DNA of 64,000 nucleotides, taken from positions 59,102 to 123,101 of the forward strand of contig NZ_PTIS01000007.1 in the NCBI RefSeq assembly GCF_002934235.1. Direction: 5' to 3'. Origin of the DNA: Clostridium algidicarnis DSM 15099. GTDB taxonomy: Bacteria > Bacillota > Clostridia > Clostridiales > Clostridiaceae. Position numbers and translations under genes: made by a program. The number at the start of each line of letters is the position of its first letter. The first letter of the stretch is position 1. The notes under the pieces are model-generated. The model did not search any database. It was not told the DNA's origin and saw only the letters and a program-made list of their open reading frames with translations. Below are positions 49,951-58,248 of the stretch, piece by piece.

Positions 49951-50970
49951 TTAAAATTCTTTTAAGAACCTTATATCACTTTCATATAACAACCTTATAT
50001 CATCTATTCCATACTTTAACATAACCATTCTATCTACTCCAAAACCAAAGGCAAATCCACTATAAACCTCAGGATCTATACCACAGTTTCTAAGCACATC
50101 TGGATGTACCATTCCACCGCCTAAAAGTTCAATCCAGCCACTATTTTTACAAACATTACATCCCTTACCCTCACATACAAAACATGTAGCATCCATCTCT
50201 GCTGAAGGTTCTGTAAATGGAAAGTGATGTGGTCTAAATTTAGTTTTAACATTGCTTCCAAACATCTTTTTAGCAAATATATCTAAGGTTCCTTTTAGAT
50301 CTGCAAAGGTTACACCCTTATCTATAACTAGCCCCTCCATTTGATAAAATATAGGTGAGTGAGTGGCATCTACAGCATCAGATCTATAAACCTTTCCTGG
50401 AGAAATCATTTTTATAGGCGGTTTTTGATTTTCCATAACCCTTACTTGAACTGGTGATGTCTGAGTTCTTAAAACCACTTTTTCATTTATGTAAAAAGTA
50501 TCTTGTTCACTTCTAGCAGGATGATTTTTAGGTATATTAAGAGCCTCAAAATTATAGTAATCAAGCTCCACTTCTGGACCTTCCTCTATTGAAAATCCCA
50601 TAGACATAAATATTTCTTTCATGCTTTCTAATGTAAGGTCTAAAGGATGCCTTTTACCAATTATCTGTTTCTTTCCTGGAAGTGATATATCTATAGTTTC
50701 TTCACTTAATTTTTCTAATCTTTCTGTTTCTTTTATGTTTTTTGCCACATTGTTTATATAAAGTTCTATTGATTCTCTAACTTCGTTTGCTAGCTTTCCT
50801 ATTATGGGTCTTTCTTCGTTAGGTAAGCCTCCCATTCCCCTTAATATACCAGTAAGTTCACCTTTTTTACCTAAATACTTAATTTTTATTGATTCAATAT
50901 CATTAGTAGAATTAACTTTCTTTAATTCTTCTATTGCTCTTTCCTTTATTAGCTTTAAATTTTCTTTCAT
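49951..50970 (-). CDS. pheS: Phenylalanine--tRNA ligase, alpha subunit
   Basis: PheS (339 residues) holds the class II catalytic site. An N-terminal coiled coil (1-85) binds tRNA-Phe. Motif 2 includes [10 protein letters not shown] with [12 protein letters not shown], and motif 3 is [14 protein letters not shown]. Zinc-like Cys pattern [12 protein letters not shown] is present near 255-270. ATG follows AAAGGAGAAAATAAG. It is first in the T-box controlled pheS-pheT operon. Confidence 0.98.
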   Translation of the reverse strand: MKENLKLIKERAIEELKKVNSTNDIESIKIKYLGKKGELTGILRGMGGLPNEERPIIGKLANEVRESIELYINNVAKNIKETERLEKLSEETIDISLPGKKQIIGKRHPLDLTLESMKEIFMSMGFSIEEGPEVELDYYNFEALNIPKNHPARSEQDTFYINEKVVLRTQTSPVQVRVMENQKPPIKMISPGKVYRSDAVDATHSPIFYQMEGLVIDKGVTFADLKGTLDIFAKKMFGSNVKTKFRPHHFPFTEPSAEMDATCFVCEGKGCNVCKNSGWIELLGGGMVHPDVLRNCGIDPEVYSGFAFGFGVDRMVMLKYGIDDIRLLYESDIRFLKEF

Positions 50971-51010
50971 CTTATTTTCTCCTTTCTATCTTTGATAATT
51001 ATGGGTAAAT

Positions 51011-51275
51011 AAAAAACCGTCCCAAAAAAGGGACGGAATATCCGCGTTACCACCCTAATTAGTAGTTTGCAACACTACTACCTTAGTTAAATTTAACGGT
51101 TTTATCCGCTAACTACTACTTATATTTCACAGTTAGTGCTCCAGAGTGAACTTCAATATAATTATATTTAAAGAGGCTTTCAGTCTTTGACCCCTTCTCC
51201 CTGAAAATACATTCATGAATATCTAACATCATATTTTATATTTACTTTCTCTTTCATTGCCATTATTTATTTAGT
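51011..51275 (-). promoter_or_regulatory. T-box leader for tRNA-Phe controlling pheS-pheT
   Basis: The minus strand holds a full T-box leader: stem I with the specifier segment GAAGTTCACTCTGGAGC, in which TTC is the Phe codon, the T-box AGGGTGGTAACGCGGA near 51041-51056, and a terminator CCGTCCC/GGGACGG followed by TTTTTT at 51011-51036. Uncharged tRNA-Phe would bind and favour the antiterminator, turning on pheS-pheT. Confidence 0.93.
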
Positions 51276-51282
51276 TAAAATC

Positions 51283-51311
51283 ATTATACATACTAATTTA
51301 AATAAATTCAA
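51283..51311 (-). promoter_or_regulatory. Promoter of the pheS T-box transcript
   Basis: TTGAAT (51306-51311) and TATAAT (51283-51288) are 17 bp apart. The -35 lies inside the last codons of the upstream methyltransferase gene. Confidence 0.75.
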
Positions 51312-52092
51312 TACTAGAATTTATTTGTCTTATAACTTCAAACATCATTATAGAGGCTGCTATAGATACATTTAAAGATTCTGCGCCACCTGGCATAGGT
51401 ATTTTAGCTTTAATATCACTTAATTTATAAATATCTTCACTAATTCCATTACCTTCATTTCCAACGCATATAACTAGATTTTTAGTTAGTTCTATATCAT
51501 AAAAGTTTTCTTCTGTATCTAAACTACTAACTAAAAATTTAAACCCTTTAGCCTTTAGTTCATTTATATATTCAGACCTCTCATCTTCTATTATTGGTAT
51601 ATAGAAAATAGAACCCATAGTAGATCTAAGCACCTTAGGATTATATAAGTCTACTGTTCCTTTAGTTAATATAACTGCTTTTGCACCACTTGCATGGGCA
51701 GATCTTATTATAGTTCCTAAGTTACCAGGGTCTTGTACCTTGTCTACAAGAATATAAAACCCATCTGTAATATTAAATTTTTCTTTAGTTATATTACAAA
51801 CCGCTATTATTCCTTGGGGACTTTCTGTATAACACAAGGATTTAAAAATATTATCCTCAACTATAAAAACTTTTTTTTCATTTATTAGATTATTATCTAA
51901 TAAATAATTATATTTATCCACATAATTTTTACTTATAAATAAGGAGTCTGTTAAATAACTTTTATTTAAAGCTTCCTCTACAAATCTAAGACCTTCTACT
52001 ATGAATTTTCCCATTAAGAGTCTATATTTTTTTTCATGAAGTTTTTTTACTTCTTTAATTAGCGGGTTATTTTTACTTTCAATTAGGTTCAA
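51298..52092 (-). CDS. TrmH/SpoU family RNA 2'-O-methyltransferase
   Basis: A 264-residue SPOUT methyltransferase. The N-terminal substrate-binding domain (about 5-95) starts ESKNNPLIKEVKKLHEKKYR. The three SpoU motifs follow: DPGNLGTIIRSAHASGA, ICVGNEGNGIS and IPMPGGAESLNVSIAASI. It may act on 23S rRNA (RlmB-like) or tRNA; the target is not clear. Start TTG 52092 is preceded by GGGGG ten bases away. Confidence 0.92.
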   Translation of the reverse strand: MNLIESKNNPLIKEVKKLHEKKYRLLMGKFIVEGLRFVEEALNKSYLTDSLFISKNYVDKYNYLLDNNLINEKKVFIVEDNIFKSLCYTESPQGIIAVCNITKEKFNITDGFYILVDKVQDPGNLGTIIRSAHASGAKAVILTKGTVDLYNPKVLRSTMGSIFYIPIIEDERSEYINELKAKGFKFLVSSLDTEENFYDIELTKNLVICVGNEGNGISEDIYKLSDIKAKIPMPGGAESLNVSIAASIMMFEVIRQINSSIEFI

Positions 52093-52111
52093 AGCTCTTA
52101 TACCCCCTACC

Positions 52112-52777
52112 TTAATCTACAGATATAGTACTTTCTAGTCTTGACAGATCATCCTCTGCACCTATAACAATTAATACGTCCGTAGGTTCAATTATATCTT
52201 CTGCCATTGGAGAAATATTGATTTCATTTTTCTTTCTTACAGCCATTATATTAATACCATGATTAGCTCTAACATTTAATTCTGATAATGTTTTACCTGC
52301 CCACTGTTTAGGACATTTAACCTCAATTATACTGTAATCTGGTGAAAGTTCAATATAATCCAATATATTAGAAGAAACTAGGTTATGGGCAACTCTCATC
52401 CCCATATCCTTTTCTGGTAATACTACTCTATCTGCACCAATCTTATATAGTACCTTTGCATGTAATTCACTTTGACCTTTAGCTATTATATATTTTATTC
52501 CTAGCTCTTTCATCAAAAGAGTAACCATTACACTAGCTTGAATGTTAGATCCTATAGTTATAACAGCTACATCAAAGTTTCTTACACCTAAAGTTCTTAA
52601 TGCATGTTCGTCTGTAGCATCCATTTGAATAGCGTGGGTAACATCATCTGATATTTCCTGTACAACATCTTCATTCATATCTATTGCTAAAACATCATGA
52701 CCCATTTCATAAAGAGTTTTAGCAACAGATGTTCCAAATCTTCCAAGCCCAATAACTACATATTGTTTATTATTCAT
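52112..52777 (-). CDS. ktrA: Potassium uptake protein KtrA (RCK regulator)
   Basis: The cytosolic gating subunit of the Ktr potassium channel, 221 residues. It has a Rossmann RCK-N domain with VIGLGRFGTSVAKTL for nucleotide (ATP/ADP or NAD) and a C-terminal RCK-C (TrkA-C) domain, which in Firmicutes can bind cyclic di-AMP. ATG 52777 follows AGGAG. It lies 11 bp after ktrB. Confidence 0.94.
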   Translation of the reverse strand: MNNKQYVVIGLGRFGTSVAKTLYEMGHDVLAIDMNEDVVQEISDDVTHAIQMDATDEHALRTLGVRNFDVAVITIGSNIQASVMVTLLMKELGIKYIIAKGQSELHAKVLYKIGADRVVLPEKDMGMRVAHNLVSSNILDYIELSPDYSIIEVKCPKQWAGKTLSELNVRANHGINIMAVRKKNEINISPMAEDIIEPTDVLIVIGAEDDLSRLESTISVD

Positions 52778-52788
52778 AACTCTCACTC

Positions 52789-54135
52789 CTATCCAACCAT
52801 TATCTTTTCTTCAGGATATCTAATTGCATTATTTCCTTTTTTATTCGTCAAAGCTAAAACCACAGTCATAGGACCTACTCTTCCAAGATACATAGTTAAT
52901 GCTATAAGCACCTTCCCTATTGACGTAAGCTTAGTTGTAAGCCCAAGAGTTAGCCCCACCGTTGCAAACGCTGAAGTTACTTCATATAGTAAGTGTTCAA
53001 AACTAGCTCCAACTTCTGTTATAGAAAGTATCATAGTCACAACAGTAACTAATGCAAGTCCAAGAGTAGTGACAGCAAAAGCTCTATAAACTATTTCTTT
53101 AGAAATCCTTTTATGGAAAACCTCTGTATCATTTCTTCCTCTAATTACAGAAATTACTGTCATAAGCAAGATTCCGGCTGTAGTAGTTTTTATACCTCCT
53201 GCTGTAGATCCAGGGGAACCTCCTATAAACATCAAAATTATAGTTAAAAATTTACCTGCTGTACTCATAGCGTCTGTTGGTATAGAATTAAGCCCAGCGG
53301 TTCTAGGTGAAATTGATGCAAATATAGAAGATAATACCTTCCCTTTAAATGACATACCCTTCATAGTTCCAGGATTATTAAATTCAAATATAAACATTAA
53401 TATACTACCAGCTATTATTAAAAATAATGTCATTGAAACTACTACCTTTGTATGCAAAGATAGCCTTTTAGACTTCTTATAATTATATAACTCTGCCCAA
53501 ACAGCAAAACCTAATCCTCCTATGGCTATTAATCCTGCTATAGTAAGTATTATAACAGAGTTATTAGCATAACCTGTTAAACTCGAAAAGTTACCGATCA
53601 AATCAAAACCAGCATTACAAAAGGCTGATACAGCGTGAAATACACTATAGTATATTCCCTTTCCAACACCAAACTCTGGTATAAACTGTGTGGATAATAA
53701 AAGGGCTCCAGAAAATTGAACTGATAAAGTAAATATAAGTAAATATTTAGCAAGCTTTACTAGTCCTTGAATATTAGAAGCGTTAAGTGCCTCTTGTAAT
53801 AATAATCTTTCTTTTAATGTTATCTTTTTGCCCATAAGTAATGCTATTAAAGTAGCAAAAGACATAAATCCAAGACCACCTATTTCAATTAATAACATTA
53901 TAACAGTTTTTCCAAAATAACTCCAATGTGTTCCAGTATCCACAGTAATTAGCCCTGTTACACAAACTGCTGATGTAGATGTAAATAAAGAATCCAGGAA
54001 ATTAGTAACCGTACCATTTGAAGATGATATTGGTAATGTAAGCATTACAGCACCTATAAATATAACTATTGCAAACCCTATTGCTAATATCTGTACTGCA
54101 TTTAGACTTATCCTTTTTAAAAAGCTTATTTGCAT
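52789..54135 (-). CDS. ktrB: Potassium uptake protein KtrB (TrkH family)
   Basis: KtrB (448 residues) is the membrane channel of a Na+-dependent K+ uptake system. It has the four pore-loop motif repeats with Gly selectivity residues (SAVCVTGLI, SAFCNAGFD, GSPGSTAGGIKTTT, TVGLTLGLT). About eight to ten membrane helices are visible. ATG 54135 follows GAGGTGA. A 52-nt perfect palindrome lies directly upstream. Confidence 0.95.
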   Translation of the reverse strand: MQISFLKRISLNAVQILAIGFAIVIFIGAVMLTLPISSSNGTVTNFLDSLFTSTSAVCVTGLITVDTGTHWSYFGKTVIMLLIEIGGLGFMSFATLIALLMGKKITLKERLLLQEALNASNIQGLVKLAKYLLIFTLSVQFSGALLLSTQFIPEFGVGKGIYYSVFHAVSAFCNAGFDLIGNFSSLTGYANNSVIILTIAGLIAIGGLGFAVWAELYNYKKSKRLSLHTKVVVSMTLFLIIAGSILMFIFEFNNPGTMKGMSFKGKVLSSIFASISPRTAGLNSIPTDAMSTAGKFLTIILMFIGGSPGSTAGGIKTTTAGILLMTVISVIRGRNDTEVFHKRISKEIVYRAFAVTTLGLALVTVVTMILSITEVGASFEHLLYEVTSAFATVGLTLGLTTKLTSIGKVLIALTMYLGRVGPMTVVLALTNKKGNNAIRYPEEKIMVG

Positions 54136-54167
54136 TGTTATCACCTCAAAAGAATTTTTATATTATC

Positions 54168-54219
54168 ATCCAACATATAGTAGCATTATCTTATAAGATA
54201 ATGCTACTATATGTTGGAT
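54168..54219. repeat. 52-nt perfect palindrome before ktrB
   Basis: Two 26-nt arms (54168-54193 and 54194-54219) are exact reverse complements with no loop, between rplT and ktrB. There is no T-run after it on the minus strand. It starts 32 bp before the ktrB start codon. Confidence 0.9.
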
Positions 54220-54233
54220 TTAATATAAATAAA

Positions 54234-54253
54234 AATGCGACTATAGTCGCATT
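54234..54253 (-). terminator. Terminator after rplT
   Basis: AATGCGACTATAGTCGCATT is a perfect 10-bp-arm hairpin followed by TTTATTTATA on the minus strand. Confidence 0.85.
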
Positions 54254-54267
54254 AATATAATTATTTA

Positions 54268-54627
54268 TTATGCATTTATATGTTGTTTAGCTACTGCTAC
54301 TAAATCTGAAAAAGACTCAGGATCATTTATAGCTATTTCTGATAACATTTTTCTATTTATATCAATTCCAGCTAATTTGATTCCATTCATAAATTTTGAA
54401 TATGAAAGTCCATTCATTCTAGTACCCGCATTTATTCTTGCGATCCAAAGTTTTCTATAGTCTCTCTTCTTAAGTTTTCTTCCTACATAAGCATTTCTTT
54501 GTGCTCTTATAACTGTTTCATTAGCAGTTTTAAATAACTTACTCTTACCACCGTAATATCCTTTTGCAAGCTTTAATACTTTCTTGTGGTTTTTGCGAGA
54601 ATTTACTGCTCTCTTTACTCTTGCCAT
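54268..54627 (-). CDS. rplT: 50S ribosomal protein L20
   Basis: L20 (119 residues) is an early 23S rRNA assembly protein and the repressor of its own operon in Firmicutes through the infC leader. The basic N-terminal extension ([20 protein letters not shown]) and [15 protein letters not shown] are diagnostic. Confidence 0.98.
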   Translation of the reverse strand: MARVKRAVNSRKNHKKVLKLAKGYYGGKSKLFKTANETVIRAQRNAYVGRKLKKRDYRKLWIARINAGTRMNGLSYSKFMNGIKLAGIDINRKMLSEIAINDPESFSDLVAVAKQHINA

Positions 54628-54656
54628 GTTATAAACCTCCTATCGTGTGATGTATA

Positions 54657-54854
54657 TTATAAATATGGTAATAATTTTTTCATTGTTTTCTCTTGAGTAT
54701 TTGATACATATCCTGTTTTTCTTAAGTTTCTTTTTCTCTTAGGTGATTTTTTAGTTAATATGTGGCTTTTGAAAGCCTTAGCTCTCTTTAGTCTTCCACT
54801 TCCTGTTAACTTAAATCTTTTTGCTGCTCCTCTATGAGTTTTCATTTTTGGCAT
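54657..54854 (-). CDS. rpmI: 50S ribosomal protein L35
   Basis: The 65-residue, highly basic protein begins [19 protein letters not shown], the L35 signature. It lies between infC and rplT in the usual order. Confidence 0.98.
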   Translation of the reverse strand: MPKMKTHRGAAKRFKLTGSGRLKRAKAFKSHILTKKSPKRKRNLRKTGYVSNTQEKTMKKLLPYL

Positions 54855-54875
54855 TATAAGATCCTCCCTCCAGAA

Positions 54876-55385
54876 TTACGCTTTTTTAGGTGCCAAAACC
54901 ATAGCCATGTTTCTTCCTTCTAGTTTGGCAGGCTTCTCCACTACGCATATATCTTCCATTTTTTCCAAAAAACTTTTTAATATCTTATTTCCTACATGAG
55001 CATAATCAGCTTCTCTGCCTCTAAATCTTACGGTTACTTTTACCTTATCCCCATCCATTAAGAAACCTCTAGCTCTTTTAGCCTTTATAGAAATATCATG
55101 TTCTTCTATAGTAGGGCTAAATCTTATCTCTTTAACATTAACAATCTTTTGCTTTTTCCTAGCTTCTTTTTCTTTTCTGGTTTGTTCATAAAGATACTTG
55201 CCATAGTCCATAATTTTACAAACAGGTGGGTTTGCATTAGGAGATATCATAACTAAATCAAGTTCTCTTTCTTCAGCTATTTCTAATGCTTCTTTAGATG
55301 ACATAATACCTAATGGGCCATTATCATCATTTACCCTTATTTCTTTTTCTCTGATTTTTTCATTCATAATTAAGTTTTTATTAAT
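54876..55385 (-). CDS. infC: Translation initiation factor IF-3
   Basis: IF-3 prevents subunit joining and checks initiator tRNA and start codons. The likely start is ATT at 55385, five bases after GGAGGTGA; the upstream in-frame ATG (55400) lies before that ribosome site. This gives 169 residues beginning with an N-terminal domain ([16 protein letters not shown]...) and a C-terminal domain ([20 protein letters not shown]). An AUU start on infC is known in E. coli and Bacillus and lets IF-3 limit its own synthesis. Confidence 0.95.
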   Translation of the reverse strand: MNKNLIMNEKIREKEIRVNDDNGPLGIMSSKEALEIAEERELDLVMISPNANPPVCKIMDYGKYLYEQTRKEKEARKKQKIVNVKEIRFSPTIEEHDISIKAKRARGFLMDGDKVKVTVRFRGREADYAHVGNKILKSFLEKMEDICVVEKPAKLEGRNMAMVLAPKKA

Positions 55386-55540
55386 ACTTTTCACCTCCAT
55401 GTAATTCAAAATATATAAGATCTAAAAAAGACGGCATAAATGCCGTCTCAATTAACAAATCAACTTTATATATTAAAGTTAAGCTTAATTACCTTACTAG
55501 CAATGCTGTAAGGTGAGAAACGGCTGTTTCTTCTTTACTA
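55386..55540 (-). promoter_or_regulatory. L20-type leader with attenuator before infC
   Basis: The leader RNA can form GAAAC-AGCC-GTTTC, ACCTTAC/GTAAGGT and then a terminator: AGACGGCA/TGCCGTCT (55429-55448) followed by TTTTTTAGA. In Bacillus L20 binds this leader and stops transcription early. Identity here rests on position and structure. Confidence 0.75.
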
Positions 55541-55544
55541 CGTT

Positions 55545-55590
55545 ATTCTAACATTATATTTTTATGATGTCAATAAAAATATAATGTTAG
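55545..55590 (-). promoter_or_regulatory. infC operon promoter inside a 17-bp inverted repeat
   Basis: TTGACA (55568-55573) and TAGAAT (55545-55550) are 17 bp apart. Arms 55548-55564 and 55574-55590 are perfect complements, and the -35 falls in the 9-nt loop. The hairpin is also where a ytxC terminator would be, though no T-run follows. Confidence 0.7.
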
Positions 55591-55615
55591 ACATTAAAAT
55601 TTATATTTTTAAATA

Positions 55616-56515
55616 TTATGTGGAAAATATAAGTGGTTTCCCCTTACATTCATTGCATCCATCACATATTTCCACCCTATAGGTAAATACTTTATTTATA
55701 GTTTCAATAAATTCTTTATTTAAGCAGTAAGAAATTCCATGAATTATTATAGAATTTGGCACATTTGTTATTAGCCCGCTTATTATAATATCTTCAGTAT
55801 TAATTGAGGGGTCATTAAATTCATTTTCTAATACATCAGCTACAAAGGTGTTTAATATACTATTACCTTTATCATCTTTTACATCATAAGTGCCCTCTTT
55901 CGATATTATTATATTAACCTTATCTATCTTACTTTCTTGAATATCTACAAAGTATTTAAGAAGCCTTATAAATTCATTATATTCTCTTTCTATCATATAA
56001 TTCTCTACAACCTTATTGGATATATCCTCTATATCTACCATTAAGTCCTTAACCCTAAATGTAATATATCCATCTATATTAATCTGCCTATTTTCTTCTA
56101 GGCAGGATTTAATTTTTAGTAATATATGATTTTTTCTGTTTTCATAGTAAATGCTTGTTTCTTCCTTTAGGGAGTTATTATATTTTAATATATCAATTAT
56201 TTGTTTTTCTATATCCTTTATTTCTTCTTCATTTAAAAAGAAATAATTATCTAGAATAAAATTATAAATATCTTCTTCACATATAAGCCTTATTATTATA
56301 TCATATATACAATCGCTTATATAATAATTAACCTTTTCCACTAGCGATTCACTGTATATTTTATCATCACACATTATTTTAATGAAGTGAGTATTGTTAT
56401 TTTGACTTTCACAAATACCAAGATTAATGTCTTTATTTTTAAAGATTTCAACTACATCTTGTATATTTGGTGCAATATCTAAACCACTTTCATAAATTAT
56501 AGTAAGTAGAACCAT
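55616..56515 (-). CDS. YtxC-like putative sporulation protein
   Basis: A 299-residue protein resembling the YtxC family of endospore formers; its role is unknown. The middle has the family stretch INIDGYITFRVKDLMVDIED and EREYNEFIRLLKYFVDIQES. It is soluble. It ends with a Cys cluster, CDGCNECKG. In Bacillus ytxC lies near thrS/infC, and here it directly precedes the infC operon, which supports the call. GGGAG seven bases before ATG 56515 sets the start. Confidence 0.85.
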   Translation of the reverse strand: MVLLTIIYESGLDIAPNIQDVVEIFKNKDINLGICESQNNNTHFIKIMCDDKIYSESLVEKVNYYISDCIYDIIIRLICEEDIYNFILDNYFFLNEEEIKDIEKQIIDILKYNNSLKEETSIYYENRKNHILLKIKSCLEENRQINIDGYITFRVKDLMVDIEDISNKVVENYMIEREYNEFIRLLKYFVDIQESKIDKVNIIISKEGTYDVKDDKGNSILNTFVADVLENEFNDPSINTEDIIISGLITNVPNSIIIHGISYCLNKEFIETINKVFTYRVEICDGCNECKGKPLIFST

Positions 56516-56681
56516 GATATCACTCCCTTCTTAAACATAGTATGTGTTTTAAACTAATGTATATACAAAAATTTTATAACAAATATCGACATATCTATAA
56601 ACTACATAAATATATCTTTAAACACATTACATTGTATCCAAAATAACAATTTTAAAATACATAATAGAAAGTAGGTACAAA

Positions 56682-57395
56682 ATGAAGGTTGCTATAGTAG
56701 ATTTTAGGATTTCCAAAGAGGAGATTAAAAGTTTGGAAGGTTTAAATATAAAAGTTTTAAAATGTCCTTATTACAGCGGGGTTTATGAGGCCATATGTGG
56801 TCATCCTGATATACAAATTAATATATTATCTAAATCTGATATAATGGTCCATCCTAAAATTAATGAAAACTTTATAAAAGAGCTTTCTAAATTAGGATAC
56901 AATGTACATCTTTCATCTAAGGACATTGGATTTAATTACCCTGAAAATATAATATTAAATGCCCTAAATACAGAAAGATTCTTTTTGCACAATCTAACTT
57001 ATACAGATAAAAACTTATTGAATTATATAGAGGATAAAAAGCTTTTAAATGTATCTCAAGGTTATACTAAGTGTTCTACTGCTATAATTTCCAAAGAAGC
57101 TTTTTTAACTAATGATATTAAAATAAAAGAATCCTTAGAATCCTTAGGCGCAGACGTATTATTATTGCCACCTGGAGACATAGAGCTTCACCCATTGAAT
57201 TATGGATTTATAGGTGGCACTTGTGGTCTTATAGACAAAAACACACTGGCCTTCTTTGGAAGCTTAGATAAGTATATTTATGGAGATAAAGTTAAAAGCT
57301 TTTTAAAAAAGCATAATATAACTCCATTTTATTTAAAAGAAAGCGCTTTAACCGATAGAGGTAGCTTATTTATAATAGAAAGTAAATATCTATAA
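56682..57395 (+). CDS. GME-fold-like protein (DUF6873 type), function unknown
   Basis: A 237-residue protein that looks like a member of the guanidino-group modifying enzyme fold (amidinotransferase, arginine deiminase, DDAH relatives), by its repeated beta-alpha pattern and placed residues: GHPDIQ (39-44), LHPLNYGFIGGTCG near 165-180 with a Cys, and an acidic/His middle. The specific family assignment (DUF6873) is from memory and not certain. It is divergent from ytxC and has its own terminator. Substrate is unknown; catalysis could have been lost. Confidence 0.6.
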   Translation: MKVAIVDFRISKEEIKSLEGLNIKVLKCPYYSGVYEAICGHPDIQINILSKSDIMVHPKINENFIKELSKLGYNVHLSSKDIGFNYPENIILNALNTERFFLHNLTYTDKNLLNYIEDKKLLNVSQGYTKCSTAIISKEAFLTNDIKIKESLESLGADVLLLPPGDIELHPLNYGFIGGTCGLIDKNTLAFFGSLDKYIYGDKVKSFLKKHNITPFYLKESALTDRGSLFIIESKYL

Positions 57396-57449
57396 CTTCA
57401 TTTGACTTTTTAGTGTGCTTTCATTTTAATATAACTATGACTATAATTA

Positions 57450-57489
57450 AATAAAAAAGATATCTATAAATATAGATATCTTTTTTATT
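57450..57489. terminator. Bidirectional terminator
   Basis: A perfect 19-bp stem (57450-57468 with 57471-57489) with a 2-nt loop lies between the GME-like gene and the DUF1003 remnant and ends in TTTTTT on both strands. Confidence 0.85.
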
Positions 57490-57499
57490 TATGGAAGAC

Positions 57500-57780
57500 T
57501 TAATAAGTTTTATCTTTTAGTTCCTCTATTATCTTTAATAACATTTCTTGATCCTTTTTATACTGCTCTTGCTGGCAGATAAGAAGATCAATTTTATTAT
57601 GTAAGTCTTCTACTATTATCTCTGATTTTAAATTAACAAGATAGTCATTGGAAGCTGTTAATCTATCTTTTTCTGTTTGACGATTTTGTGACATCATAAT
57701 TACGGGGCCTGTATCGCTGCAAGACAAGATAAAATCAGATTTAAAAATACGAAAGGGTAATCATGAAAAGAATTGTTCCT
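57500..57780 (-). pseudogene. Remnant of a DUF1003 membrane protein gene, truncated and frameshifted
   Basis: The minus strand from about 57780 reads YPFVFLNLILSCLAAIQAP and then stops; one base is missing in the CCCC run at 57704-57707 (GGGG on plus). In the next frame it continues VIMMSQNRQTEKDRL, then NDYLVNLKSEI and LHNKIDLL. These are the two halves of the conserved DUF1003 C-terminal part. No ribosome site or N-terminal portion lies upstream; the cspA terminator is there. The gene is broken by loss of the 5' end and a one-base deletion. Confidence 0.85.
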
Positions 57781-57792
57781 TTAAAAATTAAA

Positions 57793-57822
57793 AGACCTTA
57801 GATAGATAACTATCTAAGGTCT
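57793..57822 (-). terminator. Terminator after the cold-shock gene
   Basis: AGACCTTAGATAG and CTATCTAAGGTCT (13 bp, perfect) with loop TTAT are followed by TTTTAATTTTT. Confidence 0.85.
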
Positions 57823-57836
57823 AAAACATTTATTAA

Positions 57837-58034
57837 CTAGATAATAGTAATGTTTTCTGCTTGTGGTCCTTTAGGTCCTTCAACTACATCGTAAGAAACT
57901 TTTTGTCCTTCTTCAAGAGCTTTGTAACCTTCTACATTTATTTGAGAAAAGTGTGCAAAAACATCTACTCCGTCGTCTCCTGTGATAAATCCAAATCCTT
58001 TTTCTGTGTTAAACCATTTAACTGTTCCGTTCAT
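57837..58034 (-). CDS. Cold-shock protein, CspA family
   Basis: A 65-residue single-stranded nucleic acid chaperone. RNP1 (KGFGFITG) and RNP2 (VFAHFS) are present. It is monocistronic with a long AT-rich leader (about 58035-58248), as common for cold-shock mRNAs, though no structure was confirmed. ATG follows GGAGGTACACAAT. Confidence 0.97.
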   Translation of the reverse strand: MNGTVKWFNTEKGFGFITGDDGVDVFAHFSQINVEGYKALEEGQKVSYDVVEGPKGPQAENITII

Positions 58035-58248
58035 ATATTGTGTACCTCCGAAATTTTATTTTTCTTAAACTCTTTGTATTCGTATTTTACTACTTACTAT
58101 TAAATTTAAGCTATTAATTAATCATAGGCTAGTTTGCTACATAAATCAAGCTATTTTTAATTATTTTTTCAATTATTTAAAAATTAGTTGAAATTGCATC
58201 CTATATCAGTCCATATCTTACATAATATGTTTTCATTTTACAACTAGG

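Noticed and set aside
57861..58103. 80-residue plus-strand frame opposite the cold-shock gene
   Set aside because: Fully antisense to an intact CspA family gene.
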